64,000 bases of DNA from Symsagittifera roscoffensis (GCF_963678635.1 NC_087065.1:17433623-17497622); one strand, 5' to 3'; shown: positions 15,276-28,418, numbered from the stretch's first letter. Made by a program: numbers and translations. Notes: generated from the letters alone by a model not told the origin.

Positions 15276-18091
15276 GCGCCGAGCGGATGCTCACATTAAC
15301 GCCCTTAGTAGGCCAAAACCGCCGGGGCGGAAGGGTAGTTCGGAACGCGCAAGAATTCCGGATTACCGTGAATAGTTTTCTAACCTAGTTAAGACCGAAA
15401 ATTCACGAACCAGGAAGGGTGGGGGGATTTGCGGTCCCGTCATTTCCTGAGTGGTCCGTGACTAAAAACACTTAAAGATATATATAAAAACAAACAAAAA
15501 GTAGTATAGAACCCAAGAAAAACAAAAAATTTAAAAAATAACCGAAAACACCAAAAACAGTAAAAAAAAAAAGTAAAAAATCAGTAGAAATCATCCCCCC
15601 AGACAAAATGTGATCCGACCCCCCAGTTTGTTGTTGATAGATATATTGTTGTTACAGGCATTTATATCAGTCAGGATTGTTACGATCAATTTTGAGGCCC
15701 GTTTGTGAGGCTTGTACTGCAGGGTTATTTGAGCATTTAAGCACGTTCATGATAAATTGCGCTCAATCCGGAAGGGTCAGCTGATTTGCGCTCAATTCGG
15801 AAGGGTCTTGGGAGACCACTGATCCGGCAAGCAGTACAATGAGCATAAAGAAGGGGCTCAACGACAACAACAATCGACTGTTGGGTATCGTTAACAAGTT
15901 TTGTATCCCTTTTGGTACAAAAATTAAGATAGTAATCTGTGGGGTGCTCGACAGTGCTGCACTGTAGTGACCCTTCACCGAACTGCAAATATCCGAGTTA
16001 AGCACCTTAATTCGGATAATAAACAAACCCGGAGGGGTATATTTTTACTAATATTATTACTTATATAGCCTATATTAATATTCCTATATCGTTTTTCAGT
16101 GAAAAACACAGAAAGCAGACCGGTTTTTAGGGTCAAAATAGCGATATTTTGATCCCCCCACAAAATCGCGATTTTTGAGATATCGATATTTTCTTGAAAC
16201 GAAAAAAGCGCTAAATTATTGTCTTACATCGTAATTGCACTACTATAGTAAGTAGAACCGGTTAAGTTTAGTTCGGAAGTGGTTGGAGCTATTTTGGTAC
16301 CAAAAACCGAATTTTCGTGATTTTTGAGAAAACGGAACAATAAAAATTCAGAAATTTTTTTGAAACTTTTGAGTTAGGACAGTAGAAATAGTTGTTCGGA
16401 CAACTTCTGCTAGTGAATCTAGAGATTCTAAAACCCGCTTCCCGAAAGCCTTCCGGGTTACAGAGAAATCGAACTTAACGTGTTTGATTCAGTGGATTCA
16501 TCAATCCGGAGGGGTCCAGGTAGCATAGTTTTTCGCAAATTTTTTCAACTAAAGCGTTTTAGATCGGGTCTTTTGCATTGAACTAGAAGACTATAGGCCT
16601 TCTGAGCTCGGATCAATAATTTTCAGGTCGAAAAAAAACAGAATTGCGGAAAAAGTTAGGCGGAACCTATAAGAGAGAACCGTTAACGAGCACTCCGCGC
16701 CAAGCGGATGCTCACATTAACGCCCTTAATAGGCCAAAACCGCCGGGGCGGAAGGGTAGTTCGGAACGCGGAAGCCTTCCGGATTACCGTGAATAGTTTT
16801 TTAACCTAGTTAAGACCGAAAATTCACGAACCAGGAAGGGTCGGGGGATTCGCGGTCCCGTCATTTCCTGAGTGGTCCGTGACCAAAAACACTTAAAGAT
16901 ATATATAAAAACAAACAAAAAGTAGTATAGAACCCAAGAAAAACAAAAAATTTAAAAAATAACCAAAAACACTAAAAACAGTAAAAAAAAAAAAGTAAAA
17001 AATCAGTAGAAATCATCCCCCCAGACAAGATGTGATCCGACCCCCCCGTTTGTTGTTGATAGATATATTGTTGTTACAGGCATTTAAATCAGTCAGGATT
17101 GTTACAATCAATTTTGAGGCCCGTTTGTGAGGCTTGTACTGTAGGGTTATTTGAGCATTTAAGCACGTTAATGATAAATTGCGCTCAATCCGGAAGGGTC
17201 AGCTGATTTGCGCTCAAGGGTCTTGGGAGACCACTGATCCGGCAAGCAATACAATGAGCAACAAGAAGGGGCTCAACGACAACAACAATCGACTGTTGGG
17301 TATCGTTAACAAGTTTTGTATCCCTTTTGGTACAAAAATTAAGATAGTAATCTGTGGGGTGCTCGACAGTGCTGCACTGTAGTGACCCTTCACCGAACTG
17401 CAAATATCCGAGTTAAGCACCTTAATTCGGATAATAAACAAACCCGGAGGGGTATATTTTTACTAATATTATTTTTATATAGCCTATATTAATATTCTTA
17501 TATCGTTTTTCAGTGAAAAACACAGAAAGCAGACCGGTTTTTAGGGTCAAAATAGCGATATTTTGATCCCCCCACAAAATCGCGATTTTTGAGATATCGA
17601 TATTTTCTTGAAACGAAAAAAGCGCTAAATTAGTGTCTTACATCGTAATTGCACTACTATAGTAAGTAGAACCGGTTAAGTTTAGTTCGGAAGTGGTTGG
17701 AGCTATTTTGGTACCAAAAACCAAATTTTCGTGATTTTTGAGAAAACGGAACAATAAAAATTCAGAAATTTTTTTGAAATTTTTGAGTTAGGACAGTAGA
17801 AATAGTTGTTCGGACAACTTCCGCTAGTGAATCTACAGATTCTAAAACCCGCTTCCCGAAAGCCTTCCGGGTTGCAGAGAAATCGAACTTAACGTGTTTG
17901 ATTCAGTGGATTCATCAATCCGGAGGGGTCCAGGTAGCATAGTTTTTCGCAAATTTTTTCAACTAAAGCGTTTTAGATCGGGTCTCTTGCATTGAACTAG
18001 AAAATTATAGGCCTTCTGAGCTCGGATCAATAATTTTCAGGTCGGAAAGAACAGAATTGCGGAAAAAGTTAGGCGGAACCTATAAGAGAGA
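15276..18091 (+). repeat. 1.4-kb tandem duplication in the element 2 leader
   Basis: Copy A (15276-16679) and copy B (16697-18091) are nearly identical, separated by 17 bp. Each begins near GCGCCRAGCGGATGCTCAC and ends near CCTATAAGAGAGAA. Small indels distinguish them, for example 11 bp missing from copy B near 17215. There is no credible coding frame; short frames differ between copies. Confidence 0.93.
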
Positions 18092-19565
18092 AATTTCTTG
18101 ACTTTGGAAAAAAGACGTTTCTGTTAATAACTTTGGAACTACTGGGCAGATCCAGTTAATCTTGGTACCAACAGATCAGAAATTAACTGAGCTTACTAAT
18201 AGTGACAAAAAATATTCGAAAAAGTAAGCGTGAACATTTTTTGAGATTGTTTTAGCAAATTCACCAATTCGGGAGGGGTAGACCCCTCACGTTTTATAAA
18301 AAAAACTTTGGAAAACCCTTACACCCCTACCAAAAGGTAATAGCGGTTGAATAAAGTAACTTTAGGCTGTTCTAGACGAAAAGGGAAGGCTAAAGGCACA
18401 CGAAACCTTAATCGAGCGGAAGTTAGGCTGGCGATAAGACCCTTCACCGTTAGCGTGAATTGTCAAATAAGAGGCTTTACTTCAATCCGGAAGGGTCTAG
18501 GAAAGGATCACATACCCTTCCTAGTTAATTTAAAAAGCATAATAGCATCGGAGAACGTATCCGGAGGGGTATAGCTTGAAAGAAGGAAATCTCCGAAAAG
18601 CTACTTTTACAAAACAAGAGGGTCCCAATCCGGAAGGGTCTTGTTTTCACAAAACCGGAGGGGTCCCAATGCGGAGGGGTCTTATATTTGCTAACTCATA
18701 GGGGTCCCAATCCGGAGGGGTCTAAATTTTGCCAATCCGGAGGGGTCACAATTTTGCCAATCCGGAAGGCTCCTATTTTTGCCAATCCGGAGGGGTATTA
18801 TTTTATTAAAAGACTTAGGTAAACAGAAGAAAAGACTACAGTGAGAGGTATTAGGTTATTAGCAGACAGGCTAGGAATCAGTGACTGCACTGGTAACTTG
18901 CTTTCAGTAAAGACCAGACCAAAACAAAACAGGTCCGAACTCGGATATTCGCGACACTAAGTCTAAATTAATAAAGAGTGTATCTCATGGTGTGGTTTGA
19001 ACCCAATACGTTTTTGTGAAAAGTGACTGCCCTGAGGATTTTAATAGGTCTAGCTCGGGCAGTCCGAAGGCAGATAGGTAACACAGTACTCGGTGGGTGC
19101 AATAGACGCCCACTTGAGAAAATTACTGCCTTCAAATTTTTGTCCGTTTGGTGCAGCACCAAGCAGGGAAAGCTTTTTCTTTAAAATACTAGTTCGACTA
19201 TTGTACTGCGACCGACTAAAAGTACAAAACACATACATTTTTTATAGAGGTATTCTTATACTGTTAAAAAAAAATTTTTGATTTTAAATCAACATAATTT
19301 GTGCTTGATTGGGTAGTGAGTACACTATCTTTTAAATTGACTGATAACATCATGTTGTGCTAGTTCTCAAATCTTACGACTGATAACCGGTAAGTGTGAG
19401 TAAATTATATACAAGCTGTACTCTGATAACATACAGGGATTCTTGGTCACTATTTAATAGAATCTTGTGAATTTATTGTGTTGTGTTATTATTATCAATA
19501 GTCAAACTAGAAGGTCACTAGAGATTGAATTGAGTGTACAGGTATTAAGAAGGGTTTGATTGGAA
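18092..19565 (+). other. Distal leader of element 2
   Basis: Non-coding sequence between the duplicated block and the gag start. Apart from the purine-rich motif cluster at 18480-18800 I see no gene or clear regulatory site. Confidence 0.5.
18480..18800 (+). repeat. Cluster of AATCCGGAGGGGTC-type motifs
   Basis: About nine copies in 320 bp, with variants CCGGAAGGGTC and GCGGAGGGGTC. The last four form a short array of a ~24-bp unit of the form TTTTGCCAATCCGGAGGGGTC. Further single copies lie at about 14749, 15765, 15795, 16030, 16503, 17186, 17445, 17917 and 18270, and in the 3' LTR. Confidence 0.85.
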
Positions 19566-22500
19566 ATGAGTCTAGACAAGTCAAGAATACCTAAACGAGG
19601 TAATAGCACTAGGAAATTGATACCTAAAAAGTAAAGAAAAGCAATGACCGACCCTTTTGATGTGAACCGGAACCAGTGACTGCGGCCGAGGACTTCAAGA
19701 TTGATTATAGGGCAGCCGCGAGGGATGCTCTAAATAGAGTGCAGCAGGAACTGGTGACAAAAGAGATCGAACAGAAAGTGAAAATTGAACTGGAAAATGA
19801 GAAACTACAGGAGCAACTGAATACCTTCGAAGCAACGGAGGTCGAAGAGACTAAAGCACCAAGCAGTTTGAGCATGAAACTTAATGTGATCTCCGGTCAG
19901 AGGTTCGGCATGGTGCCGCAAGGAAGCAAGATACAGTCGATAGTCTCGGTGGCTGGACACCAGGTAATCAGAAATCTGAGTGAACCACCCGAGAGTTCAC
20001 TTTGATGCATTTGGACACTTATGCAGATTATCCGAGGCAGGTGGAGCCACGCACTGAGTCGAGAGCTGTGCGAGCACTACTAACAACGGGTGGCCCTCGC
20101 ATAAAGAAACTTCATGGAAGCTACCTGGAGGTCTATGGGCCGTATCAAGTGATGCTGAACGTGGATGGGATCAGTATCTACACTAGGACTTATGTAACAA
20201 CAGACAGTGACCAGATAGGGCAGATCTATTTGGGTGAGGAGGAACTCAAAGTCCGCAGGATAGGCCATGACGCCATGATGGAACAAGATGCAGTACACAT
20301 TGGGTATGAAGCAGATGTGACCGCACATCTGCTCGACACCAACGGAAAGAAAATCGGAGTCAAAGGGCTTCTGGACACAGGAGCGGTAGTGAGTGTGATG
20401 CCAATAAAAACTTGGGAAAGAATGGGCTTCACGAGGGAAGATCTGATTCCAACGAATCTCCGACTGGCCGCCGCCAATCGAGGAGCAATCTACGTAGCCG
20501 GAAGAACACCAATAACGGTTCTCCACATGGGAGGACGGGATCTTTGGATGAGCTTCCTGGTGGTAGAAAATTTGGACGACGCCGACCAATTCATCTTGGG
20601 CAGAGATTTCGTCAGGAACTTTGACGTGATGATTGACTTGATCAACGGTCTGATACGGATTACAAACCCGGACCGGAAGTATGTTAAGAAACCGATTAAT
20701 AGGATAATAACAGACAAAAACAAGGTACCAATTTTTTTATATAGAAAAGTGAAACTACAGCCAGGACAGGCTGTGGTGGCAATTTTTAGAATGAGAAATT
20801 TAAATTCATTAAGCGATAGTAAACATGTTTGTTTAGTACTGAATCCAAACAGTCAGAGTTCGGTGATTTTAGGCCGGAGCTTCTCGTTAACGCAAAACCG
20901 ACTGTGTGTCAGTGTTTTATTGAACACATTGGACACCACGGTTTCAATGCAGCGTGGAAAGAAGCTTCGTTACGCTTTGCCGATGAGGACCGATTATGAG
21001 GAGACACAAAACTTGAAGAAATATAGTGTGAAAGATTGTCCTTATCATGCAAATAAAGATAAAATTTTAAAGAGGATCAATGAATTAAAATCTATTCATA
21101 AATTGTTTTCAATGAAATCCGAAACGGACGACGGCTTATCGAGCTGCTCGAATTTTCCGGAACGCCCCTCGTCATATGAACTAGAATCTGACAAACCGGT
21201 TTTGCCAGAGATAGAACATTTAAAAGGGAAAATAGGTGAGGGAGATTTCGAAAAATTGCGGGACCTCTTAAATCGGAACGCAGATGTATTTTCAAAACAT
21301 AAGGCGGATATCGGTTGCTGTAATTTCGTCGAACACGAAATCGAACTTGAAGAGGGCGCCGTTCCCCATAGGGAAGGCGCAAGACGAATGACGCCACACC
21401 AGTCGGAAGCGAGCCGGGCGGAAATAGAAATGTTGCATGAATACGACATGATAGAACCCTCAAAATCGCCATGGGCTTGCGGGGTAGTAATGGCGAAAAA
21501 GAAAGGGGGCAGCTTAGGTTTTGTTGCGACTTTCGTTACTTGAACGCGGTAACGATAAAAGATGCGACCCGATACCGCGAATAGACGAGAGCCTCTCTAA
21601 ACTTGGTGATGCCAAGTTCTTCACCACATGGGACTTGGGTTCTGCCTTCTGGCAGGTACCACTCCGGAAGAAGGATAGGGAGAAAATCGGATTCGCGTGC
21701 GACTTAGGGTTGTACCAGTGGAAGAGGATGCCCTTCGGCTTGTGCAACGCAACGGCCACTTTTCAAAGACTGATGGCTCAGGCTTTGACCAGAGTGACAA
21801 AAAAGAACGGGAACCTCGTGATGTGTTACGTGGACGACGTGGTCATAGCGACACCAACCCTGGAAGACCATTTTGATCGGCTCGATGAGGTCTTTGGATG
21901 CATGAAAAGAGCAGGCTTGAAGTGCAAACCATCGAAATGTGAAATTCTTAGGGATTCAATCAAGTACCTGGGAAGAATGGTGGACAGGCATGGTGTGAGG
22001 CCGGACCCAGAAGCAGTAGAAGCAGTGTTGACATGGAAGGCTCCCAGAACGGACACACATCTCCTGAGCTTCCTAGGGTTTGCCAACTACTACCGTGAGT
22101 TCATAAAAGGATATGCAGACAAGGTGTATCCTATACAGAAGCTGATGCGCAACAAAGGGAAAAAGTTCGAAGGAACGATGAAGCACAAGTTGCCTTCGAG
22201 AACATAAAACGGGAACTGTGCGAAGCGCCAGTGCTAGGCATGCCTACAGAAAAGGGTATGTATGTTCTTGACACAGACGCATCGGTGGTAGCCATCTCAG
22301 GAATATTGCATGAGGTGCAAGAATGGAATGGAAGAACGGTTCGCCGTCCCACTGCATACGGCAGTACGGCTTCACTAACAATCAGGAGGAGATGAAGATC
22401 ATGCCGTCCAGACGACAACACGAAGAGAACGAGAAGGATTGTAGGACAATAGTTCAGCAACTAGTATCCTCAATAACCCACGAGATTTTAACCAGTACTT

Positions 22501-25500
22501 CTTACGGACGAAAAGAACAGGGGAGCAGTACGCGAAGGAAAACCGTTACCTTTGTGGACCAGGATAAAGAAGGTGAAAAGGTACAACGAAACCTGCTGCA
22601 AGATTGTTTGTCCGGGGAGACGAACGATGAGAAGAGCCAGCGAATACAAGATCAACACCCGGGACAAGAAAGTTTTTCCGGGAAGTCTGAGATAGATGAA
22701 AAAGTTCCTGATGAGAAACAGGACCTGGGAAACAAGGTTTTGTCCGGGGAGTTCAGATGGATGCGAAGAAGGCACAGACATGATCTGGAGGAGCGTGCAG
22801 ACTCCATCACAACCTCTTCAACAGATGACAATTCCCGAAACTCAGAAATTGACACCTATTCAGACAGGAACTCGAGCTCGGGATCAAAACTGTCCGAACT
22901 AGCGATCCACACACTACTAGTGGAAACTCGTGCAAGGGATTTGGACAGAGAGGTGCACCAGGATCCTGACAGTGATCGCTACCTTATACCAAGCGAAAGA
23001 GTCTTTGACAACGCAGCGGATGATTTGGAGACAAAAGCGGTATCGAAACGTTCGATAAGTCTGTTGCCACAAAAAGAGGTAGTCAGGACTGATCTCCAGC
23101 CGTTCAAGAAAGAAACACAGCCGCTGGCGAAGATTTGGTGCGTGAAGATGGAAGAAGACACACACCAGCCCAATGAGCTGAATAGTCAGATGAGGGTCAT
23201 GAAGACGTACTTGAAGGCGAAATACAGACTCTCGGATCTTCTAAGGGCGCAGAGAAATGACCGCATGACAAGCAACCTGAAAAGGTGGATCGAGATTGGT
23301 TCTCCGGATAAAGGAGACCTCGAGGAAGACAGTTACCGTATCCTGAGACAGTATTTCATGCAGAAAGAGGGAAGGTTATACTTGAAAAAGGACGGGATTG
23401 TGGCTTGCAAGAGAAGAGATGAGGACAAAGTCCTATACAAGTATAACGCGATAGTGTTGCCGCAACTCTATCAGACAGAACTCTTGTTCAGGTCGCATGA
23501 TCAGATGGGTCATCAGGGGGTCGACAAAGTGTATCAGAGGATCCTGAAGCGCTTTGAGTGGCCTGGAATGAAAAAGGCATACGAGAAGTGGGTAACAGCA
23601 TGTCTGTCATGCCAACAGGTCAAGGATCCAAGGAAATTGCGATTTCCCTTGCAATCGATCGAGTAGTCGTCTGAATTTAACGAGGTTGTGCAGATAGACC
23701 ACCAAAAGATATGCATGACAGACAGTGGTTATAATCAGGTATTGGTCATGATAGATCATTTCACGAAGTATGCAGAGGCCGTGCCCTGCATAACTGCCTC
23801 AGCGACCACCTGATCAATACGTGGATAGCGAGACATGGTTGTCCGATGACGTTTCAATCGGATAATGGAACAGCTTTCCTAGGAGAGCTTACGAAAGAGC
23901 TTATGAGACGCTCACAGGTTGCTCAGGCTCACTCCACGACGTACCACCCCCAGATGAATGGCTTAGTGGAAAGAGAGAATAGGACGTTAGTGTCGATGCT
24001 GAGAGTATATTGTTCCAGGTACATGACCGACTGGGACAGATACCTTCCACAAGTGATGGGAGCCTATTACAGCACGCAACACTCCACCACTGGAGTTAGT
24101 CCACACATGATGCTGACTGGACACGAGAAGTCTTTACCCTTAACCCTTTTCTACCCAGAGTATGAGGGAAAGATATCGTCTCCACAGGTCTACGTGAGGG
24201 ATGTGATCAGACGTCAACAGGAGTTGAACGATTTATGTGGACGAAATACTCAGCAAGCACAGGCAAGGCAGAGGAAAAAATTCGACAAGAAAGCAGCTGG
24301 TGCGAAAGCTTACTCGGTGGGAGACTACGTATGGTAATTCAGAACGTTATACCACCGAAAGGAACGAAAAAGCTCCTAAAAAAGTGGAGGGGACCCTTCA
24401 TGATTACGGAAGTGCATCAGAAGGGACGCTTTTACAGACTGAGTACTGGCCGAGCCGCTCATTACGAAAACATTAAGCCACGTAATCCATCGACAGAAGA
24501 CTGGTGTATACCTGCAGACATGGAAGAAGGGGATTATCTAATGATGGACCCTACTTGTGAGGTCAAAGAGAAGGGCACCAGGGAAAAGAACGATGGAAAT
24601 AAGGTCATAGAGGAAGGAGCAAGTGTACCACTGGACTTGGACCCAAATGACGTGATTGAGGCGAACGATGAAACTTTACCCTATGCAGAGGAGGACTGGC
24701 AGGACCCTGAACAAAGGGAAGTTCCTAAGAACTTGGAACCGGAATTTCCGTTCACAATGCAGACTCGTCAGAGTGACGGGACAAGACCCAGAAAGAAAAA
24801 TACTCCTTACGGTGACGACTTTGTAGTGGATAGGATAGATCCGAAGAAGATAGTGGAAGAAGTAGTGGGTCTAGAAGAGATAACTGCGTCACAAGACAAT
24901 GACATAGTCGATGATCACGACGATGAGTGGGTCGACGACCGGTCGAAACCCGAGGTAGAATTCGACGACGAGCAACAGCAGTCATATGAACAAGACTTGA
25001 CGAATCTGCGCGTCTTAGAATGGCTGAACGAAATGACGTCGGACCCAAAGGGGACCACTGTCACGATTCAAGAGGTAGATCGTGAAAGCATAAAATACAC
25101 GAAAACCGAACGAGATGATCCTTCCTGGGCTGCCCAGGAAGGGCGACTACTCATTCCGGCTTCCAATCTCGATTTGATACCCGGTATGCGATCGACGGGG
25201 ACGTCGATGGATATTTTTGTCCGGTGAGTGGGGGTAGGACTTACCCACACTAAAAACTTGATAATAAAAAAATTAAAAATAGCAAGAGAGACAGGAGACT
25301 TAGAAGCAGAAACAGGCGAAGAACCTAAGAAGCCTGACATAGGGAGGGTAGTTGAGTCATATTTTAACTTACCAAATGAGTATTCAACAAACATAATACT
25401 AACAGACAGTGATTTTATACTCACAAATAGAACATGTGCGATAGCAATCACAGCAGACCTGAGTTTTAGGACAGCGTTAGCGGCAGATTTTAAGAGAGAA

Positions 25501-25839
25501 TATAAAAACATAGAGTTCCTATGGAAGCAAAGACCAGGGATAGGGGGCGTAGCGGCCTTACCTCCGGCGGCGTCACAGATACCGTAAAAATATCTATGCT
25601 TCTTGGTAACGAGGGCGACGGAGAAGCCGCACGTGGACCCGGAAAACCTAGTCTTGTCCTTGACGAGATTGAGAGACTTCCTCGTGGAAATGGACGTGAA
25701 GGAGCTTTCGCTTCCAGTGTACGACCCGAACAAAAGACGACTGCACCCTCGAAAACTGTACGCGCTGGTACACGTGATATTCTCTGATACTAATATACAA
25801 GTATATTTACATAAGAAATATTACTTAAGTATAGGCTGA
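19566..25839 (+). pseudogene. Gag-pol remnant of element 2
   Basis: An ATG at 19566 opens a short gag-like N-terminus that stops after ~22 codons. Nearly all of gag, including both zinc knuckles, is missing, and homology to element 1 resumes near 19670. Recognisable parts: aspartic protease LLDTGAVVSVMP (~20380), RT with CYVDDVVIATPT (~21825), the start of RNase H (DTDASVVAIS ~22270) joined directly to the post-RNase H linker near 22370, integrase HHCC finger (~23495-23615) and SDNGTAF / GLVEREN (~23860-23970), and the C-terminal macro-like domain (25394-25836). Breaks include frameshifts near 20000, 21505, 22170, 22370, 23800 and 24335 and in-frame stops at ~23665, 25225 and 25585. The C-terminal domain ends LHKKYYLSIG, matching LHKKYYLSIA of element 1. 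Confidence 0.9.
25394..25836 (+). other. Macro-like domain remnant in element 2
   Basis: Counterpart of the element 1 domain: AIAITADLSFRTALAADFK, GIGGVAAL, KYLCFLVTR, SLTRLRDFLVEM, SLPVYDPNKRRL and HVIFSDTNIQVYL are all retained. One in-frame stop (25585-25587) interrupts it. Conservation of the same motif blocks and of the unusual YDPN loop shows the domain predates the split of the two elements. Confidence 0.55.
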
Positions 25840-26109
25840 GAGACGGGCGTGAGGGTATTAGGCTAAGGACTAAGTTTTATGATATGTGTGATATGTATGT
25901 TATGTTATGTGTTATGTTATTAAGCTCTTGGGTAAGAAGGAGTTAGTGACCATGAACAACTGAATGACGATCTTAGGAAAAGATCCAAAGTTTGGACTGT
26001 CCAATCTTAGATCGAATTCCAAAATTTTAGAGACCGATTGATTTTAATAAATTTTAGGATAAAAATCTTCTTATCTGACTGTTTTTAAATAAATTTTAAC
26101 GAGAAAATA

Positions 26110-27690
26110 AGGTGAAAACTGACAATTGTGATATTCGTGACCTTGCTTTTGGAAGGGAAATATGATGTGATCACATCAGCCCCAAATCGCATGATAGAAA
26201 TGGAGAACCTGAGACCACTCAGGGCAGAACTACCTGCAGTGTGGTCGGATATCTGGAACGCGATGAGAGGATTCAAGGACCATGCGCTGCACATGTTAGT
26301 GTTGGATGAGGTGCTGGGGTTGGAACTGTCCAACTTCAGTCGACAGCTCAAACTTAAACCGGGAATAGACGACGACCATCGAGTGGTCACAGCGATGTCA
26401 AACGACTTATGGTTCTGACCAATGGAAGTAACGGGTGACAAAGCGAGAAGGAAGAATTCACAGGAGACTAGAGCTCATTTGGAGGCGATGGTTTTGAGAA
26501 CCAAACCGGAGGCCAACCAATGGTTACATCTAAGTCCTCGAGTAGCGGCCTTGGGTGCAGATGCTTTTGAGCAAGGCCCTTTAATGATGAACAAAATCCA
26601 TGCCTACTTAATGAAGGAGGTAAACCTAGCGGGAAATGCTGAAGAAAAGACGGCTGAGTTTGTGAATAGGATGTGCCAGACTACCTTGCAAACCTTCTGG
26701 ACTCAGGAAATGAAAGGGAAGAAGGCTTTGAGCGAACAGATAGCATGCTGGAAGGGCTGGGAGCCAGATGGACAGCGTCCTTCTTGGCGAAAGTTTACCC
26801 GAAAGTTTCTCATTACTTGATAAAGGAATTTATCCAAGCAGTAGTGGAAGTATCGATTGTGGAGCTACTAACCTTGTTTGTGACGTTTGGAGCAGAGAGT
26901 TTCCGGAAAGGAGCGGCGGTACTGCTCACCGAAGGAATTCAGAATCTGCGGTTAGATGGACTTCTAACGTTGATTGTGATTACTCAAGGAAACTTGGGAG
27001 GATTAAGGAAACTGACACGTTGTCCAGAGCAGATGAAGGAAAGGGTGAGAAAATTGGACATGAAGAAAGCCACGGACTTGTGGAATAAGATAAGAGACCT
27101 GAGACACACTCTTATCCAATATCTCCTACAACAAAATCGCTTTGGAACGGTCGAAGTTGAGACTATCGAGAGAGAGGAAGATGTGAGACGACATGTTGGG
27201 GGCATGCCCCGTACTAACCGATCTAAGCTTGGGCATGAGGACTGATCCCTTAGCGTTGATCAGAGGAGCCACGGAGTTTGTGACAGTGATCTATGGACCA
27301 GCAGTCACATTTGCGTTCCCTGATGTCAAGGTGGAGGCGTACATGAGGTCGGTGCTGCACCTGAACCTCTTATCAGCAGTGGACGGTAGTGCGCTGAACT
27401 GGTGTGAGCAGCACGTGTTGCGGGAGCTCATGAGCGAGGATCTGTTTTATGGGAAGATATCGGAGCCGGAAATGACGGTAATCAATTTTGACGATCACTT
27501 CCGTAATCGCCTGGGAGAAGTAGAAAGAGGACACATCGAGGTGTATCCGAAGCTTTGGAATCTGAGACCCTATGATAAAACGAATGGTGAGATAACCAGA
27601 GTGCCTCGTCTCACTGCAGCATATCACAAGGTGAGAGAAGAGACGAAGGATTGGGGTGATTACGAGAAGCTGCCGGAAGAAATCCCCTAA
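26110..27690 (+). pseudogene. Second-ORF remnant of element 2 (C-terminal part), no known domain
   Basis: Three frames join into one product: ~26128-26820 with an in-frame TGA at 26416-26418, ~26740-27205, and 27193-27690. The last shift falls in a CCCC run near 27208, where an upstream ...HVGGMP continues as PVLTDLSLGMRTDPL in the next frame. The N-terminal coiled coil and GDS/GTND region seen in element 1's second ORF is absent, so a deletion lies between 25839 and ~26110. Predicted product is mostly helical with blocks such as LVLDEVLGLELSNFSRQLK and YGPAVTFAFPD. I recognise no family. Its placement after gag-pol suggests it is the rest of the SGNH-bearing protein, an inference that the window cannot confirm. 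Confidence 0.6.
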
Positions 27691-27707
27691 TTCCACTGAT
27701 AAGAAGG

Positions 27708-28406
27708 ATGTTGCTCGGAGCAGTCTCCGTGGTACAAACTCCTAGGTTGAGAGCATTCGAAACCAATGAAAGGAGAATAGGGAATTTCGTGGGAACAATG
27801 GATCCATACTTTGTGGGGAGAAATGCCGCCGTGTTACAATACACACAATTTGCCAATACGGATCAAGCGACGAGAAGGCGAATAAGCAACGCCGCGACTC
27901 CCAAGCCTGGAAGATTTGACGAGGAATGGGCGGGACTAGGCTTAGCGCCTATGAAGATGAGAGGCAGGACCGAACTGTCTGAGGCCTCCTTGATCCTGAC
28001 TAATGTGAAACCGAAATTGAAAGTAGGAGGAACACTGCAGGCGAGAACCTTCCTAGCACCCTTCGGCTGCGAGGAAATCAAAGTGGTCCATGGAGAAGAG
28101 GAAGATGGATCAGCTGGCACACTGATCATACCGAAATTCCCGGAAGGGGCCTACAATGAAAAGCAGGGGCCCTCAAGCTCGAAGAAGGATATGTCAGAAG
28201 GAGATGACGGACAGGGAGGAAGCCGTCAAGCGGAAGAACCCATGCAACAGGATGCAAGTGAAGCTGGTGGGGAAGACGACAGGGCATCGACAGGAGGAGT
28301 ATCCAGCCTGGATTTCAATATCTTCAGTGATCTTGAGAACAACGCGGATACGTTGGAGACGACTGAGCCAGCGGATGAAGGCATTTCGACACTGGAGCCT
28401 CCGTAA
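27708..28406 (+). CDS. ORF of element 2, 232 residues, unknown function
   Basis: ATG at 27708, 17 bp after the previous stop. The N-terminal ~140 residues look folded (VVQTPRLRAFETNERR, LTNVKPKLKVGGTLQARTFLAPFGCEEIKVV). The C-terminal ~90 residues are acidic and low-complexity (SEGDDGQGGSRQAEEP, GGEDDRASTGG), typical of a disordered tail. No signal peptide, membrane segment or catalytic motif is visible. It has no frame damage, unlike its upstream neighbour. Same strand and close spacing suggest co-expression with the flanking ORFs. Confidence 0.55.
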   Translation: MLLGAVSVVQTPRLRAFETNERRIGNFVGTMDPYFVGRNAAVLQYTQFANTDQATRRRISNAATPKPGRFDEEWAGLGLAPMKMRGRTELSEASLILTNVKPKLKVGGTLQARTFLAPFGCEEIKVVHGEEEDGSAGTLIIPKFPEGAYNEKQGPSSSKKDMSEGDDGQGGSRQAEEPMQQDASEAGGEDDRASTGGVSSLDFNIFSDLENNADTLETTEPADEGISTLEPP

Positions 28407-28418
28407 GCCTTTACGGAA

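Noticed and set aside
15737-17441. Paired short minus-strand frames in the leader duplication
   Set aside because: Lengths and ends differ between the two copies through indels without any sign of frame conservation.
18480-18800. CRISPR-like array
   Set aside because: The 14-bp motif is too short, spacers are irregular and similar to each other, and the context is a eukaryotic retroelement.
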